A stretch of DNA of 64,000 nucleotides from Cytophagaceae bacterium (GTDB lineage: Bacteria; Bacteroidota; Bacteroidia; Cytophagales; Spirosomataceae). Below, piece by piece: positions 1 through 7,163 of this stretch. The DNA lies in contig CANFVE010000005.1 in assembly GCA_947450365.1 (NCBI GenBank), positions 1 to 64,000 on the forward strand, read 5' to 3'. How positions within the stretch are numbered: position 1 is the first letter of the stretch; each line of letters begins with the position of its first letter. Below the pieces are notes generated by a model. It saw only the letters and a list, made by a program, of their open reading frames with translations, made no database searches and had not been told where the DNA came from. The translations under genes and the position numbers were made by a program.

Positions 1-906
1 ATGGCTGTTCGAGCAGCAGCCGCAGGCAAAGATATCTATTGCGAAAAGCCCCTTTCCCTCACCGTGAAAGAAGGCCGCGCCATGGTCAATGCCGCTCGGA
101 AATATAAGCGGGTATTTCAAACCGGTTCGATGCAACGCTCCTGGCCTGAATTCCGCCAAACAGCCGAATTGATCCGCAATGGCTACATCGGCGAAGTAAA
201 AAGCATCAAAGTGAACGTGGGGCCACCGCCTATCGCCTATGATTTAGCTGCCGAGGAAATTCCGGCAGGTTTGGACTTTACGAAATGGATAGGGCCAAAT
301 GCACCAGTGGCCTTTAATGCAGAATTAGCACCTCCTATTACCAAAGATGTGTTTCCAAATTGGCGTAAATACAAGGAATTTGGAGGTGGCGGTATGACCG
401 ACTGGGGTGCACATATGTTCGACATTGTCCAATGGTCCCTCGACATGGATGGCAGCGGCCCCGTAAAAGTGGCTGCTCCAAAATCCCAAGGCAATGAATT
501 TTTAACCTATACCTATGCAAATGGTATTACCATGACGCATCAGCCCTGGGAATGGAATAACGCGATCGAATTTGTTGGTACCGAAGGAACGCTTCGTGTT
601 CAGCGCAAAAAGTTGGAAACCTCCAAACCCGAACTAAAAGACCGTGTCATCGGACCCAACGAAAAGCACGTCTATAAAAGTGACAACCATTACGAGGATT
701 TCATCAAAGCGATTCGGGATCGTTCAATGCCGATTTGTGATGTGGAAATCGGGCACCGGACGGCGTCCATTTGCAACATCGGAAACATCGCCTACGCGAC
801 CAATAAATCCTTGGAATGGAATCCAAAAACCGAAAAATTCAACGATGCACAAGCTAACGCGCTCTTAGGCCGTTCGATGAATGCGGAATGGGGTATTAAA
901 CTATAA
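1..906 (+). CDS. Gfo/Idh/MocA family oxidoreductase (5' truncated)
   Basis: NAD(P)-dependent oxidoreductase of the Gfo/Idh/MocA family, probably acting on a sugar or sugar derivative. The frame is open at base 1 and the visible protein meets the EKP motif at residues 15-17; in this family EKP lies near residue 95-100, so the Rossmann GxGxxG part lies left of the window and the ATG at base 1 is an internal Met. The rest is the C-terminal alpha/beta substrate domain, with a Gly-rich GGGGMTDWGAHMFD stretch at visible residues 128-141 that carries the usual active-site-region His. A DUF1080 gene follows after 22 bases, a common pairing in Bacteroidota sugar-oxidation loci. The substrate cannot be read from sequence. 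Confidence 0.88.
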   Translation: MAVRAAAAGKDIYCEKPLSLTVKEGRAMVNAARKYKRVFQTGSMQRSWPEFRQTAELIRNGYIGEVKSIKVNVGPPPIAYDLAAEEIPAGLDFTKWIGPNAPVAFNAELAPPITKDVFPNWRKYKEFGGGGMTDWGAHMFDIVQWSLDMDGSGPVKVAAPKSQGNEFLTYTYANGITMTHQPWEWNNAIEFVGTEGTLRVQRKKLETSKPELKDRVIGPNEKHVYKSDNHYEDFIKAIRDRSMPICDVEIGHRTASICNIGNIAYATNKSLEWNPKTEKFNDAQANALLGRSMNAEWGIKL

Positions 907-928
907 ATCAAATCTAAACTTTTAACGA

Positions 929-1549
929 ATGAAAAATGTAATTCTCGTATGCTTAGTCCTCATGACAATGCAAATATCAGCTCAAGGAAAAAAATGGGTT
1001 GAATTATTTGATGGAAAATCATTAAACGGTTGGAAAATCAATGAAAGTCCCGCCTCCTTTCGGGTGGAAAATGGCATGATTATTATCGAAGGACCTCGAG
1101 GTCACTTATTTTATGATGGCGCCGTAGGCGATCATAATTTCAAGGATTTTGAGGTGCAAGCAACTGTCATGACATTCCCTGGATCAAATTCTGGTTTATA
1201 TGTATGTACGGATTTTTTAGAAGTAGGTTTCCCCACTGCAGGTTATGAAGTGCAGGTCAATAACTCCCACACCGATTGGCGCAGAACCGCTTCCTTGTAC
1301 AACATCGTGGATACATCCGAGCGTTTTGTCAAAGATGAAGAGTGGTTTGATTTGAACGTGACCGTGAAAGGAAATCGAATCGTAACGAAAATAAATGGGG
1401 TTACCGTGGTGGATTATACCCAACCCGCCAATCCATTGCGTAACAAAGGCCAAGAACAACGTTTAATCAAAAGCGGAACCATTGCCCTTCAAGCACACGA
1501 TCCCAAAAGTAAAGTGGCTTACAAAAGCATTAAAGTGCGCAGTTTGTAA
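929..1549 (+). CDS. Secreted DUF1080 (3-keto-disaccharide hydrolase-like) protein
   Basis: A 206-residue exported protein with a signal peptide at about residues 1-18 (hydrophobic core, cleavage after ISAQ). The mature part opens with the DUF1080 signature WVELFDGKSLNGWK and is a single concanavalin-like jelly-roll, the fold called 3-keto-glucoside/disaccharide hydrolase-like. Members are thought to bind or cleave oxidised sugars in the periplasm, which fits the Gfo/Idh/MocA gene 22 bases upstream; the two probably form one transcript ended by the hairpin at 1568-1602. The enzymatic activity is inferred from family and context; I cannot point to a proven catalytic residue. Confidence 0.85.
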   Translation: MKNVILVCLVLMTMQISAQGKKWVELFDGKSLNGWKINESPASFRVENGMIIIEGPRGHLFYDGAVGDHNFKDFEVQATVMTFPGSNSGLYVCTDFLEVGFPTAGYEVQVNNSHTDWRRTASLYNIVDTSERFVKDEEWFDLNVTVKGNRIVTKINGVTVVDYTQPANPLRNKGQEQRLIKSGTIALQAHDPKSKVAYKSIKVRSL

Positions 1550-1567
1550 TCCGAATCAACAATTCAC

Positions 1568-1602
1568 AAAAAAGGGGTGGCCGAAAAGCTTCCCCTTTTT
1601 TT
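1568..1602 (+). terminator. Rho-independent terminator after DUF1080 gene
   Basis: Complementary arms AAAAAGGGG and CCCCTTTTT flank a 14-base loop, followed by further T residues. It begins about 18 bases after the DUF1080 stop codon. Confidence 0.75.
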
Positions 1603-1801
1603 GTTTGATTCAGTTTGGTTAGAAATGCTTGTTCAAAGAGTTTACACGAGGCCAATTAGATGTAACATCTTGGAAAAGGAGTTTGACTTTCTGTTTTTTA
1701 AACTCATTTCTACGGTTTTAATTTTCACTTACATGTCCTTAGCTGTTCTTTTGTTCATTGAAAAGCCTAACCACTTTTTAAAATTTAGAACTTAATGGAA
1801 T

Positions 1802-1836
1802 AATGCACCGGGTATTTTACTTGGTGCATTTTTGTT
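1802..1836 (+). terminator. Rho-independent terminator
   Basis: Arms AATGCACC (1802-1809) and GGTGCATT (1823-1830) form a perfect 8-base-pair stem, followed by a T-rich tail. No gene called in this annotation ends just upstream, so it is either a second terminator for the first operon or the end of an unannotated small transcript. Confidence 0.7.
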
Positions 1837-1920
1837 TTAAAATCAATCCGGTCGTTAAACGCATCAAATTGGCGTTTATCCCATGCGAAAAAAAAGCATG
1901 TTGAATGCAGAGGATGGGAT

Positions 1921-1950
1921 AAAAAAAGAGGACCTGAATCTCAGGTCCTC
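1921..1950 (-). terminator. Rho-independent terminator of lpdA
   Basis: Perfect 10-base-pair stem GAGGACCTGA / TCAGGTCCTC (1928-1937 and 1941-1950) with a 3-base loop. Read leftwards it is followed by a run of seven T (1921-1927 on the opposite strand). It lies 22 bases after the lpdA stop. Confidence 0.85.
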
Positions 1951-1972
1951 TGCAAATGACTGAATCGAACGA

Positions 1973-3367
1973 TTACAAATCGACCGCTTCTCCGTAGGCC
2001 GCTTCGGTAGCGCCTTTAAATGCTTCTGACATGGTTGGGTGTGGATGCACCGACTTCATAATTTCATACGCCGTGCTTTCTAATTTCCGAACGACCACCG
2101 CCTCAGCAATTAATTCTGTCACATTGTATCCAATCATGTGTGCACCTAACAGTTCACCATATTTGGCATCGTAAATGACCTTCACAAAACCATCCCGTGC
2201 ACCGGCAGCTGTTGCTTTCCCAGAAGCCACGAAAGGAAACTTGCCCACTTTGATATCGTAACCCGCTTCTTTTGCTTTCTTTTCGGTCATACCCACGGAA
2301 GCAATTTCAGGGGTGCAATAGGTACAGCCTGGAATATTGCTATAATCCAACGCCTCCGTCTTATGACCCGCCATTTTCTCCACACATATAATTCCCTCCG
2401 CTGAGGCTACGTGCGCTAAGGCTGGACCTGGCGTCACATCCCCAATCGCAAAATAACCTGGAATATTCGTTTCATACCACGCATTCACCGGGATTTTACC
2501 TTTGTCTACGATGATCCCAACTTCCTCCAATCCAATGTTTTCTAAATTCGAAATCACACCTGCCGCAGAAAGCACAATGTCACATTTGATTTCCTGAGCT
2601 CCTGCTGGCGTTTGGATCGCCACGGTGCATCCTTTTCCTTTGGTGTCCACCGATTCCACACTTGAACTCGTGAGAATATCGATGCCCATCTTTTTGTATT
2701 GTTTCGCTAATTCTTTGGAAACGTCTTCGTCCTCCACGGGAACGACATTTGGTAAAAACTCAACAATCGTCACCTTCGTTCCCATCGCCGCATATACATA
2801 GGCAAATTCCACCCCAATCGCTCCGGAACCAATAATCACCATCGAATCTGGACGTTTCGCCAAGCTCATCGCCTTGCGGTATTCAATAACTTTTTCGCCG
2901 TCGATCGGGATATTAGGCAAAGCTCGCGCACGGGCACCCGTCGCGATCATGATGTTTTTTCCTTCGTAAATCGTTGATTTACCCTCAGCATCCGTTACCT
3001 CTACTTTCTTCCCAGGTTTAATCTTTCCAAAACCCATGATGACGTCGATTTTATTCTTTTTCATCAAGAATTGTACCCCTTTGCTCATGTTATCTGCCAC
3101 GCCCCGAGAGCGAGAAATAACAGCTGAGAAATCTGCCTCTGCCCCTTTTACGGTAATTCCATAATCAGATGCATGTTTGATGTATTCAAAAACTTGTGCG
3201 GATTTTAAAAGTGCTTTCGTAGGAATACAACCCCAATTGAGGCAAATTCCCCCCAAGGATTCCTTTTCCACGACTGCACATTTGAAGCCTAATTGAGAAG
3301 CTCGGATAGCTGCTACATAACCCCCTGGGCCTGAGCCTACCACGATCAAATCGTATTGTTGCGCCAT
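1973..3367 (-). CDS. lpdA: Dihydrolipoyl dehydrogenase (E3)
   Basis: Flavoprotein E3 subunit that reoxidises dihydrolipoamide with NAD+ for the pyruvate, 2-oxoglutarate or branched-chain 2-oxoacid dehydrogenase complexes and the glycine cleavage system. 464 residues, normal length. Seen: FAD-binding GSGPGG at 11-16, the redox disulfide C42/C47 in GGICLNWGCIPTK, the NAD-binding IGSGAIGVEFA segment in the middle, the GYFAIGDV FAD motif, and the dimer-interface catalytic HPHPT (H443) followed by E448. It stands alone on the minus strand between its own terminator and the divergent prfB, so which complex it serves cannot be told from context. Confidence 0.97.
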   Translation of the reverse strand: MAQQYDLIVVGSGPGGYVAAIRASQLGFKCAVVEKESLGGICLNWGCIPTKALLKSAQVFEYIKHASDYGITVKGAEADFSAVISRSRGVADNMSKGVQFLMKKNKIDVIMGFGKIKPGKKVEVTDAEGKSTIYEGKNIMIATGARARALPNIPIDGEKVIEYRKAMSLAKRPDSMVIIGSGAIGVEFAYVYAAMGTKVTIVEFLPNVVPVEDEDVSKELAKQYKKMGIDILTSSSVESVDTKGKGCTVAIQTPAGAQEIKCDIVLSAAGVISNLENIGLEEVGIIVDKGKIPVNAWYETNIPGYFAIGDVTPGPALAHVASAEGIICVEKMAGHKTEALDYSNIPGCTYCTPEIASVGMTEKKAKEAGYDIKVGKFPFVASGKATAAGARDGFVKVIYDAKYGELLGAHMIGYNVTELIAEAVVVRKLESTAYEIMKSVHPHPTMSEAFKGATEAAYGEAVDL

Positions 3368-3417
3368 TTTATTGCTTGATTTAATTTAATTTGCCCGCAA
3401 TTTAGCACAAAATCGGG

Positions 3418-3425
3418 TATATTTG
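3418..3425 (+). promoter_or_regulatory. Candidate -7 box of the prfB promoter
   Basis: TATATTTG matches the Bacteroidota -7 consensus TAnnTTTG and lies 23 bases before the prfB ATG at 3449. A TTTG at 3390-3393 could be the -33 element, but its 24-base spacing is longer than the usual 19-21. Confidence 0.4.
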
Positions 3426-3448
3426 CACTTTAGTAAGAAGAATTACAC

Positions 3449-4523
3449 ATGACAAGAGACAGGTTCAATGACCTGAAAGCCAGAATAGAGGCTTTAAGGG
3501 GGTATCTTTGACTACGATCATAAGAAATATTTAATTTCCGAATTAGAAACGGTAACACTGGATCCCGCTTTTTGGAATCAACCTGAAAAAGCCGAGGCCA
3601 CCATGCGTGAAATGCGCGGGCTCAAGTTTTGGACAGAAGGTTTCGACGTCCTTCGTGGAACCATGGACGATTTGGAGACAATCTGGGAATTTTACGAAAT
3701 GGGCGAAGCCACCGAAGCGGAAGTGGATGCGGAAGGGCTACGCCTCGAAGAAAAACTAGAGGCTCTTGAGTTTCGGAAAATGATGTCCGAGGAAGGCGAT
3801 AACATGAGTGCGGTCCTAGAAATCAATGCCGGGGCTGGCGGGACTGAATCGCAGGATTGGGCGTCGATGTTGCTCCGCATGTATCTTATGTGGGCTGAAA
3901 AAAATAATTTTAAAGTTCGTTTAGTCGATCAAAACGACGGTGATGTCGCGGGTATCAAATCCGTGACGATCGAAGTGGATGGGGAATTTGCGTATGGCAA
4001 TTTAAAATCGGAAAACGGCGTTCACCGACTGGTTCGAATTTCGCCTTTTGATTCGAATGCGCGTCGACATACCTCATTTGCCTCCGTGTACATTTGCCCC
4101 TTGGCTGATGATACCATTGAAATTGACATCAATCCGGCAGATATCGATTGGGATACCTTTCGTTCCGGTGGGGCAGGGGGACAAAATGTGAATAAGGTAG
4201 AGACGGCGGTTCGCTTGACGCATAAGCCGTCGGGTATTATTATTGCGTGCCAGCAAGAACGGTCCCAGTTGATGAACAAGGAAGTAGCTCTTCGACTCTT
4301 AAAATCCAAACTCTATCAAATCGAAATCGATAAACGAAATGCTGCTCGCGCAGAAGTGGAGGCCGGTAAAAAGAAAATCGAATGGGGCTCGCAAATTCGC
4401 TCCTATGTGTTGGATGACCGTCGGGTGAAAGACCACCGGACCAATTATCAAACGTCAAATACGGAGGCCGTTTTGGATGGGGATATCAATGAATTTATCA
4501 AAGCGTATTTGATGGAAAATTAA
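3449..4523 (+). CDS. prfB: Peptide chain release factor 2 (programmed +1 frameshift)
   Basis: RF2 releases the finished peptide at UGA and UAA. The frame from ATG 3449 runs 20 codons to an in-frame TGA at 3509-3511; a +1 shift on CTT (skip T3509, resume at GAC 3510) joins it to the long frame ending at 4523, giving 357 residues, close to the usual RF2 length. Seen in the joined protein: the anticodon-like SPF tripeptide (residues 198-200), which marks RF2 rather than RF1, and the catalytic GGQ (243-245) in [14 protein letters not shown]. The ATG at 3603 is only residue 52 and would lose the N-terminal domain, so it is not the true start. The stop overlaps the convergent neighbour by 4 bases. 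Confidence 0.96.
3497..3512 (+). promoter_or_regulatory. RF2 autoregulatory +1 frameshift site
   Basis: AGG GGG TAT CTT TGA C: an internal anti-SD-pairing AGGGGG, three bases, then the slippery CTT followed by TGA and C. This is the standard prfB recoding site. When RF2 is scarce, slow termination at TGA lets the ribosome slip +1 and complete RF2. The AGGGGG spacing to CTT is the classical one, so the 16S anti-SD is evidently used here although initiation in Bacteroidota often ignores it. Confidence 0.95.
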
Positions 4524-4858
4524 TCCTGTTTCGGTTCGGGCACTTGCTCAGTTTCCAGGGATTGTATATAAGCCACTAACTTATCTTTCGCTAAGCCGAG
4601 GGCCAAGGCCACCGCGTAGGATTTGAGGGCAGAACCCAAAAAGGAACCCTCACCTTTGTGGGATGATTCCTTTTTATCGCTCCCTGAAAAGAGGGAATAA
4701 AGTAAATAGGAGGCTGCTAAAACACCACCTACAACGGCGATTTGCATCCCGCGTTCTTTGGCGATTTGTTTGAGGTCACTGATTTCTTCGGCGATATCGG
4801 CTTTAACGATTTCGGCCTTAGCTTCTAATGCGGCACGTTTTTCTTGTGTATTACTCAT
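4520..4858 (-). CDS. Small membrane-associated protein, YtxH-like
   Basis: A 112-residue protein of no assigned function. Residues 1-35 are charged and helical (Ala/Glu/Lys rich, likely coiled coil), residues ~39-58 form one hydrophobic segment ([16 protein letters not shown]), then a Ser/Lys-rich hinge, and a second moderately hydrophobic helix around 73-90. Layout resembles YtxH-like or gas-vesicle-like envelope proteins, but I see no decisive motif. It starts inside the end of the holin-like gene upstream (8-base overlap), and its stop overlaps the convergent prfB stop (TTAA at 4520-4523). Translational coupling to the upstream gene is likely. Confidence 0.8.
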   Translation of the reverse strand: MSNTQEKRAALEAKAEIVKADIAEEISDLKQIAKERGMQIAVVGGVLAASYLLYSLFSGSDKKESSHKGEGSFLGSALKSYAVALALGLAKDKLVAYIQSLETEQVPEPKQD

Positions 4859-5198
4859 GATCTTCTAAATCCTCAGGCATGGGTTCGGGAGATTCCTCGA
4901 GGCTTTCCTCCTTTTTTTTCATCGTCAAAAGCAAAATTAGGCTGATGACTAAAGCCAAAGCCGCCACGGCAAAATAACCAATAAAGAGGCTATGGGTGAT
5001 TTCATTCATCCAATTGGCCAGACCCAGCAAGAAAAAAATGCTGGTAATGCCAAGCGCAAAAGCGATTAGGATGAATTTAAATATGCGGGCCAACAATTCT
5101 TCTAATTTCTCCTGTACATCTAACTTAATGATCTCGAATTGAGTCTTAAGGTAGTTGGACAATAAATCAATCAGCCGATTGTTGTCAAATAATCCCAT
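4851..5198 (-). CDS. Phage-holin-superfamily-like membrane protein
   Basis: A 115-residue protein with an amphipathic N-terminal helix (1-40, rich in Lys/Glu/Leu), two transmembrane segments (about 41-62 and 72-94), and an acidic C-terminus ([19 protein letters not shown]). This fits the holin-X / phage holin family III group that is widespread in Bacteroidota chromosomes; the name reflects sequence family, not a lytic role. It lies directly after the DksA-like gene (no gap) and overlaps the next gene by 8 bases, so the three are almost certainly one transcript. A role in envelope stress or membrane shaping is only inference. Confidence 0.82.
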   Translation of the reverse strand: MGLFDNNRLIDLLSNYLKTQFEIIKLDVQEKLEELLARIFKFILIAFALGITSIFFLLGLANWMNEITHSLFIGYFAVAALALVISLILLLTMKKKEESLEESPEPMPEDLEDHE

Positions 5199-5582
5199 TT
5201 ATCGTTGTTTTAACTTCGCTTCAATCGAATGTTGCGTATGTGGAACCAAGCGCAAACGCTCTTTGGAAATTAATTTTCCAGATTCAATGCAAACCCCATA
5301 GGTTCCATTTTTTATCCGCATTAAGGCCTTCTCTAAATTATTGATGAATTTTTGCAAACGAACCGCTAATTGATTCATATTTTCCTTCTCCGCAGTATCT
5401 GCTCCATCTTCCATCACCTTCGAATTTCCAGCCGTGTCATTCGTGCCGGTGTCATTTTTTTTACTTAATGTTTCTCGTAGGTAATTTAATTCCGATCGTG
5501 ATTCTTCTAATTTTCCTAAAATGATTTCTTCGAATTCCTTTAATTCTGCAGCTGAATAGCGTTGTTTTTCCTCGTTTGCCAT
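5199..5582 (-). CDS. DksA/TraR-like protein lacking zinc ligands
   Basis: A 127-residue protein of DksA/TraR layout: a long N-terminal coiled coil, a central acidic stretch, and a C-terminal segment GTYGVCIESGKLISKERL matching the DksA zinc-finger region. Only one of the four canonical cysteines remains (C98); the positions at +3, +21 and +24 are S101, S119 and A122, so it cannot bind zinc in the usual way. Family members modulate RNA polymerase through the secondary channel; whether this form does is unknown. Start chosen at ATG 5582, because the frame upstream offers only TTG. It has its own strong promoter (5679-5711) and leads the small envelope operon. Confidence 0.85.
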   Translation of the reverse strand: MANEEKQRYSAAELKEFEEIILGKLEESRSELNYLRETLSKKNDTGTNDTAGNSKVMEDGADTAEKENMNQLAVRLQKFINNLEKALMRIKNGTYGVCIESGKLISKERLRLVPHTQHSIEAKLKQR

Positions 5583-5678
5583 AATCAAAAAATGCCTTAA
5601 ATAAATAATAAAAAAAATGCTTTGTGGGTTAAATCAGCTGTAAATCAGGTATTTAAGCTTTGAGTCAAAACATCTCCA

Positions 5679-5711
5679 CAAAGATAAATTTATCTGTCTG
5701 ATTTAGGCAAA
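5679..5711 (-). promoter_or_regulatory. Strong sigma-A-type promoter of the DksA-like operon
   Basis: On the minus strand TTTG (5711-5708), a 21-base spacer, then TATCTTTG (5686-5679), a full match to the Bacteroidota consensus TTTG-N19-21-TAnnTTTG. Transcription should begin near 5671, giving a leader of about 90 bases before the ATG at 5582. Confidence 0.65.
5683..5694. repeat. 12-base perfect palindrome on the promoter
   Basis: GATAAATTTATC is a perfect inverted repeat that overlaps the upstream half of the -7 box (5679-5686) and the adjoining spacer of the leftward promoter. Its position is what one expects of a repressor operator, but no regulator is identified; in AT-rich intergenic DNA a 12-base palindrome can also arise by chance. 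Confidence 0.5.
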
Positions 5712-5725
5712 GATTGATGTAAAAT

Positions 5726-6280
5726 CTATGACATTTTTTTTTGCCAAGACCGATAGCCATAAAATGCCATCAAAATAAACAAGCCATATAGGGCAGCTGT
5801 GCCTGGGATGCCCTTTTGTAGGTACATGCCGACGTAGATGGTGTCGACAAAAATCCAGACGATCCAATTTTCGATTTTTCGTTTGGCAGCCAAATAGGTT
5901 CCCCAAATACTAAAACCCGTCAAGCCTGCGTCGAGGTAAGGAAGTGATGCACGGGTGAGGTAACGGGCATGTAAATATCCCGAAATGACACCAAAAACTA
6001 AACTCGCGAAAATTCCAAGCCATAATTCCTTTGGCTTTGATTTTTCCGGGGTCCATATTATGCTCGAGCGGGTCCATTGGAAAAAGCCAAAAAGGGCCAT
6101 GAGGATGAAGAAGCCTTGCAATTCCATATCGGAAAATAAGCCTAAGCCATAAAAGATATACCCATACAAGGCGGAGGCGAGGATATTCCAGATCCAGGCG
6201 ATGCGTGCTTGTTTCGCCGAGAAATAAACGCCCAGCAGCGAACACAGGATTCCTGCCCATTCGACTTTATTTGCGTCCAT
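5726..6280 (-). CDS. pnuC: Nicotinamide mononucleotide transporter PnuC
   Basis: Inner-membrane transporter of the PnuC family, which brings in nicotinamide riboside or a related vitamin by facilitated diffusion and metabolic trapping. 184 residues from the ATG at 6280, with about seven hydrophobic segments and the Trp/Tyr-rich motifs typical of the family (IWNILASALYGYIFY near the N-terminus, ENWIVWIFVDTIYVGMY in the C-terminal half). The frame extends 7 residues further upstream, but ATG 6280 leaves only a 14-base overlap with nth and starts the usual N-terminus. Substrate (nicotinamide riboside versus thiamin in PnuT-type members) is not resolved: no thiamin gene or riboswitch lies nearby. 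Confidence 0.9.
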   Translation of the reverse strand: MDANKVEWAGILCSLLGVYFSAKQARIAWIWNILASALYGYIFYGLGLFSDMELQGFFILMALFGFFQWTRSSIIWTPEKSKPKELWLGIFASLVFGVISGYLHARYLTRASLPYLDAGLTGFSIWGTYLAAKRKIENWIVWIFVDTIYVGMYLQKGIPGTAALYGLFILMAFYGYRSWQKKMS

Positions 6281-6917
6281 GATTTTTTTCGAAATAAGCA
6301 CAAAAATGGTGAATACTGCACGATTCGCATTTCGGGCTGCGCGCTAAACAGATGTATCGACCATGTAAAATCAGCCAATGGTGTGCGCGAGGAATGACTT
6401 CATCGGGCAGGTATTTGACGAGGGCTAGCTCAACTTTCAAAGGTGTCGTGGCATTTTTCGGAACTAGGCCTAAGCGATGTGACACGCGAAAGACGTGGGT
6501 GTCCACGGCCATGGTAGGCTGATTGTAAATGACGGAGGCGATGACATTGGCCGTTTTTCTTCCTACGCCGGGGAGACTTTGTAAATCTTCTAGGGTTTCG
6601 GGGACTTCGCCGGCGAATGCATCGACGATGCGTTGGCCTAAGCCTAACAAATGTTTGGCCTTATTATTCGGATACGACACGGATCGAATGTAGGAAAATA
6701 TTTCATCCACGCTCGATTCGGCGAGGGCGGCGGGATCAGGAAACCGTTGGAAAAGTTTGGGGGTAACTTGGTTAATCCGCTTGTCTGTACACTGGGCGGA
6801 AAGGACCACGGCCACTAATAATTCATATGGATTGCTGTAATGCAATTCCGTTTCTGCCTCCGGAAAATGGGAGGAAAAATGGTCCATAAAAGCTTGAAAT
6901 CGTTCCTTTTTTTGCAT
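6267..6917 (-). CDS. nth: Endonuclease III
   Basis: Base-excision repair DNA glycosylase/AP lyase for oxidised pyrimidines. 216 residues, normal length. Seen: helix-hairpin-helix LPGVGRKTANV (115-125) with the catalytic Lys121, the catalytic Asp139 in AVDTHVFRV, and a 4Fe-4S cluster motif C190-x6-C197-x2-C200-x5-C206. It lies 33 bases after the small protein that follows the ECF sigma gene and overlaps pnuC by 14 bases, so the sigma-small protein-nth-pnuC run probably shares a transcript. Confidence 0.97.
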   Translation of the reverse strand: MQKKERFQAFMDHFSSHFPEAETELHYSNPYELLVAVVLSAQCTDKRINQVTPKLFQRFPDPAALAESSVDEIFSYIRSVSYPNNKAKHLLGLGQRIVDAFAGEVPETLEDLQSLPGVGRKTANVIASVIYNQPTMAVDTHVFRVSHRLGLVPKNATTPLKVELALVKYLPDEVIPRAHHWLILHGRYICLARSPKCESCSIHHFCAYFEKNHGRK

Positions 6918-6950
6918 GCGCTAGGCTTTGAGCAAAGGTAAGAAACAATT

Positions 6951-7163
6951 TCAAGATTGAATCGCGATATTTCGTTTGGAATAAGCGATGATTGCGTCGA
7001 CACAGCGATCGGATGGATTTAAGAATCCTTCGTCGAGTGTGTTTTTTACCTGTTGGAACGCCGCTAACTCCGAGCGGTCATCCGAGTTTAAAAAGTCAGC
7101 AAGCCCTTTTTCAGGCTCATACAAATTTTTAATGAGGTCATTTGGGGTAAAGTTTTGCGTCAT
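6951..7163 (-). CDS. Small conserved-looking protein following the ECF sigma gene
   Basis: A 70-residue soluble, acidic protein with no signal peptide or membrane segment and no family I recognise. The start is taken at ATG 7163, two codons inside a GTG alternative; either way it overlaps the end of the sigma factor gene (stop at 7138) by about 26 bases in another frame, which suggests translational coupling. Its position right behind an ECF sigma gene would suit a regulator of that sigma, but it has none of the features of a membrane or zinc-binding anti-sigma factor. Treated as a real gene on the basis of spacing between sigma and nth. Confidence 0.65.
   Translation of the reverse strand: MTQNFTPNDLIKNLYEPEKGLADFLNSDDRSELAAFQQVKNTLDEGFLNPSDRCVDAIIAYSKRNIAIQS

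Larger units (their letters stand above)
1550..1972. other. 423-base intergenic stretch with three terminators, no convincing gene
   Basis: Between the DUF1080 gene and lpdA there are two rightward terminators about 230 bases apart (1568-1602 and 1802-1836) and one leftward terminator (1921-1950). An open frame at 1577-1795 would begin at GTG inside the first hairpin and encodes a 72-residue Phe/Leu-rich peptide with no recognisable family, so I do not call it. The second rightward terminator could belong to a short transcript starting between about 1610 and 1790, but no clear TAnnTTTG promoter box is seen there. Confidence 0.6.

Noticed and set aside
1577..1795. 72-residue frame between DUF1080 gene and lpdA
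   Set aside because: Would start with GTG inside a terminator hairpin; sequence shows no domain and poor coding character.
3509..3602. In-frame TGA early in prfB, looking like a disrupted gene
   Set aside because: The AGGGGG-TAT-CTT-TGA-C context is the known programmed frameshift; the downstream frame is complete and conserved.
4851..5198. Holin-like gene as a prophage remnant
   Set aside because: No lysin, structural or integrase gene nearby; this family is common in Bacteroidota chromosomes in this setting.
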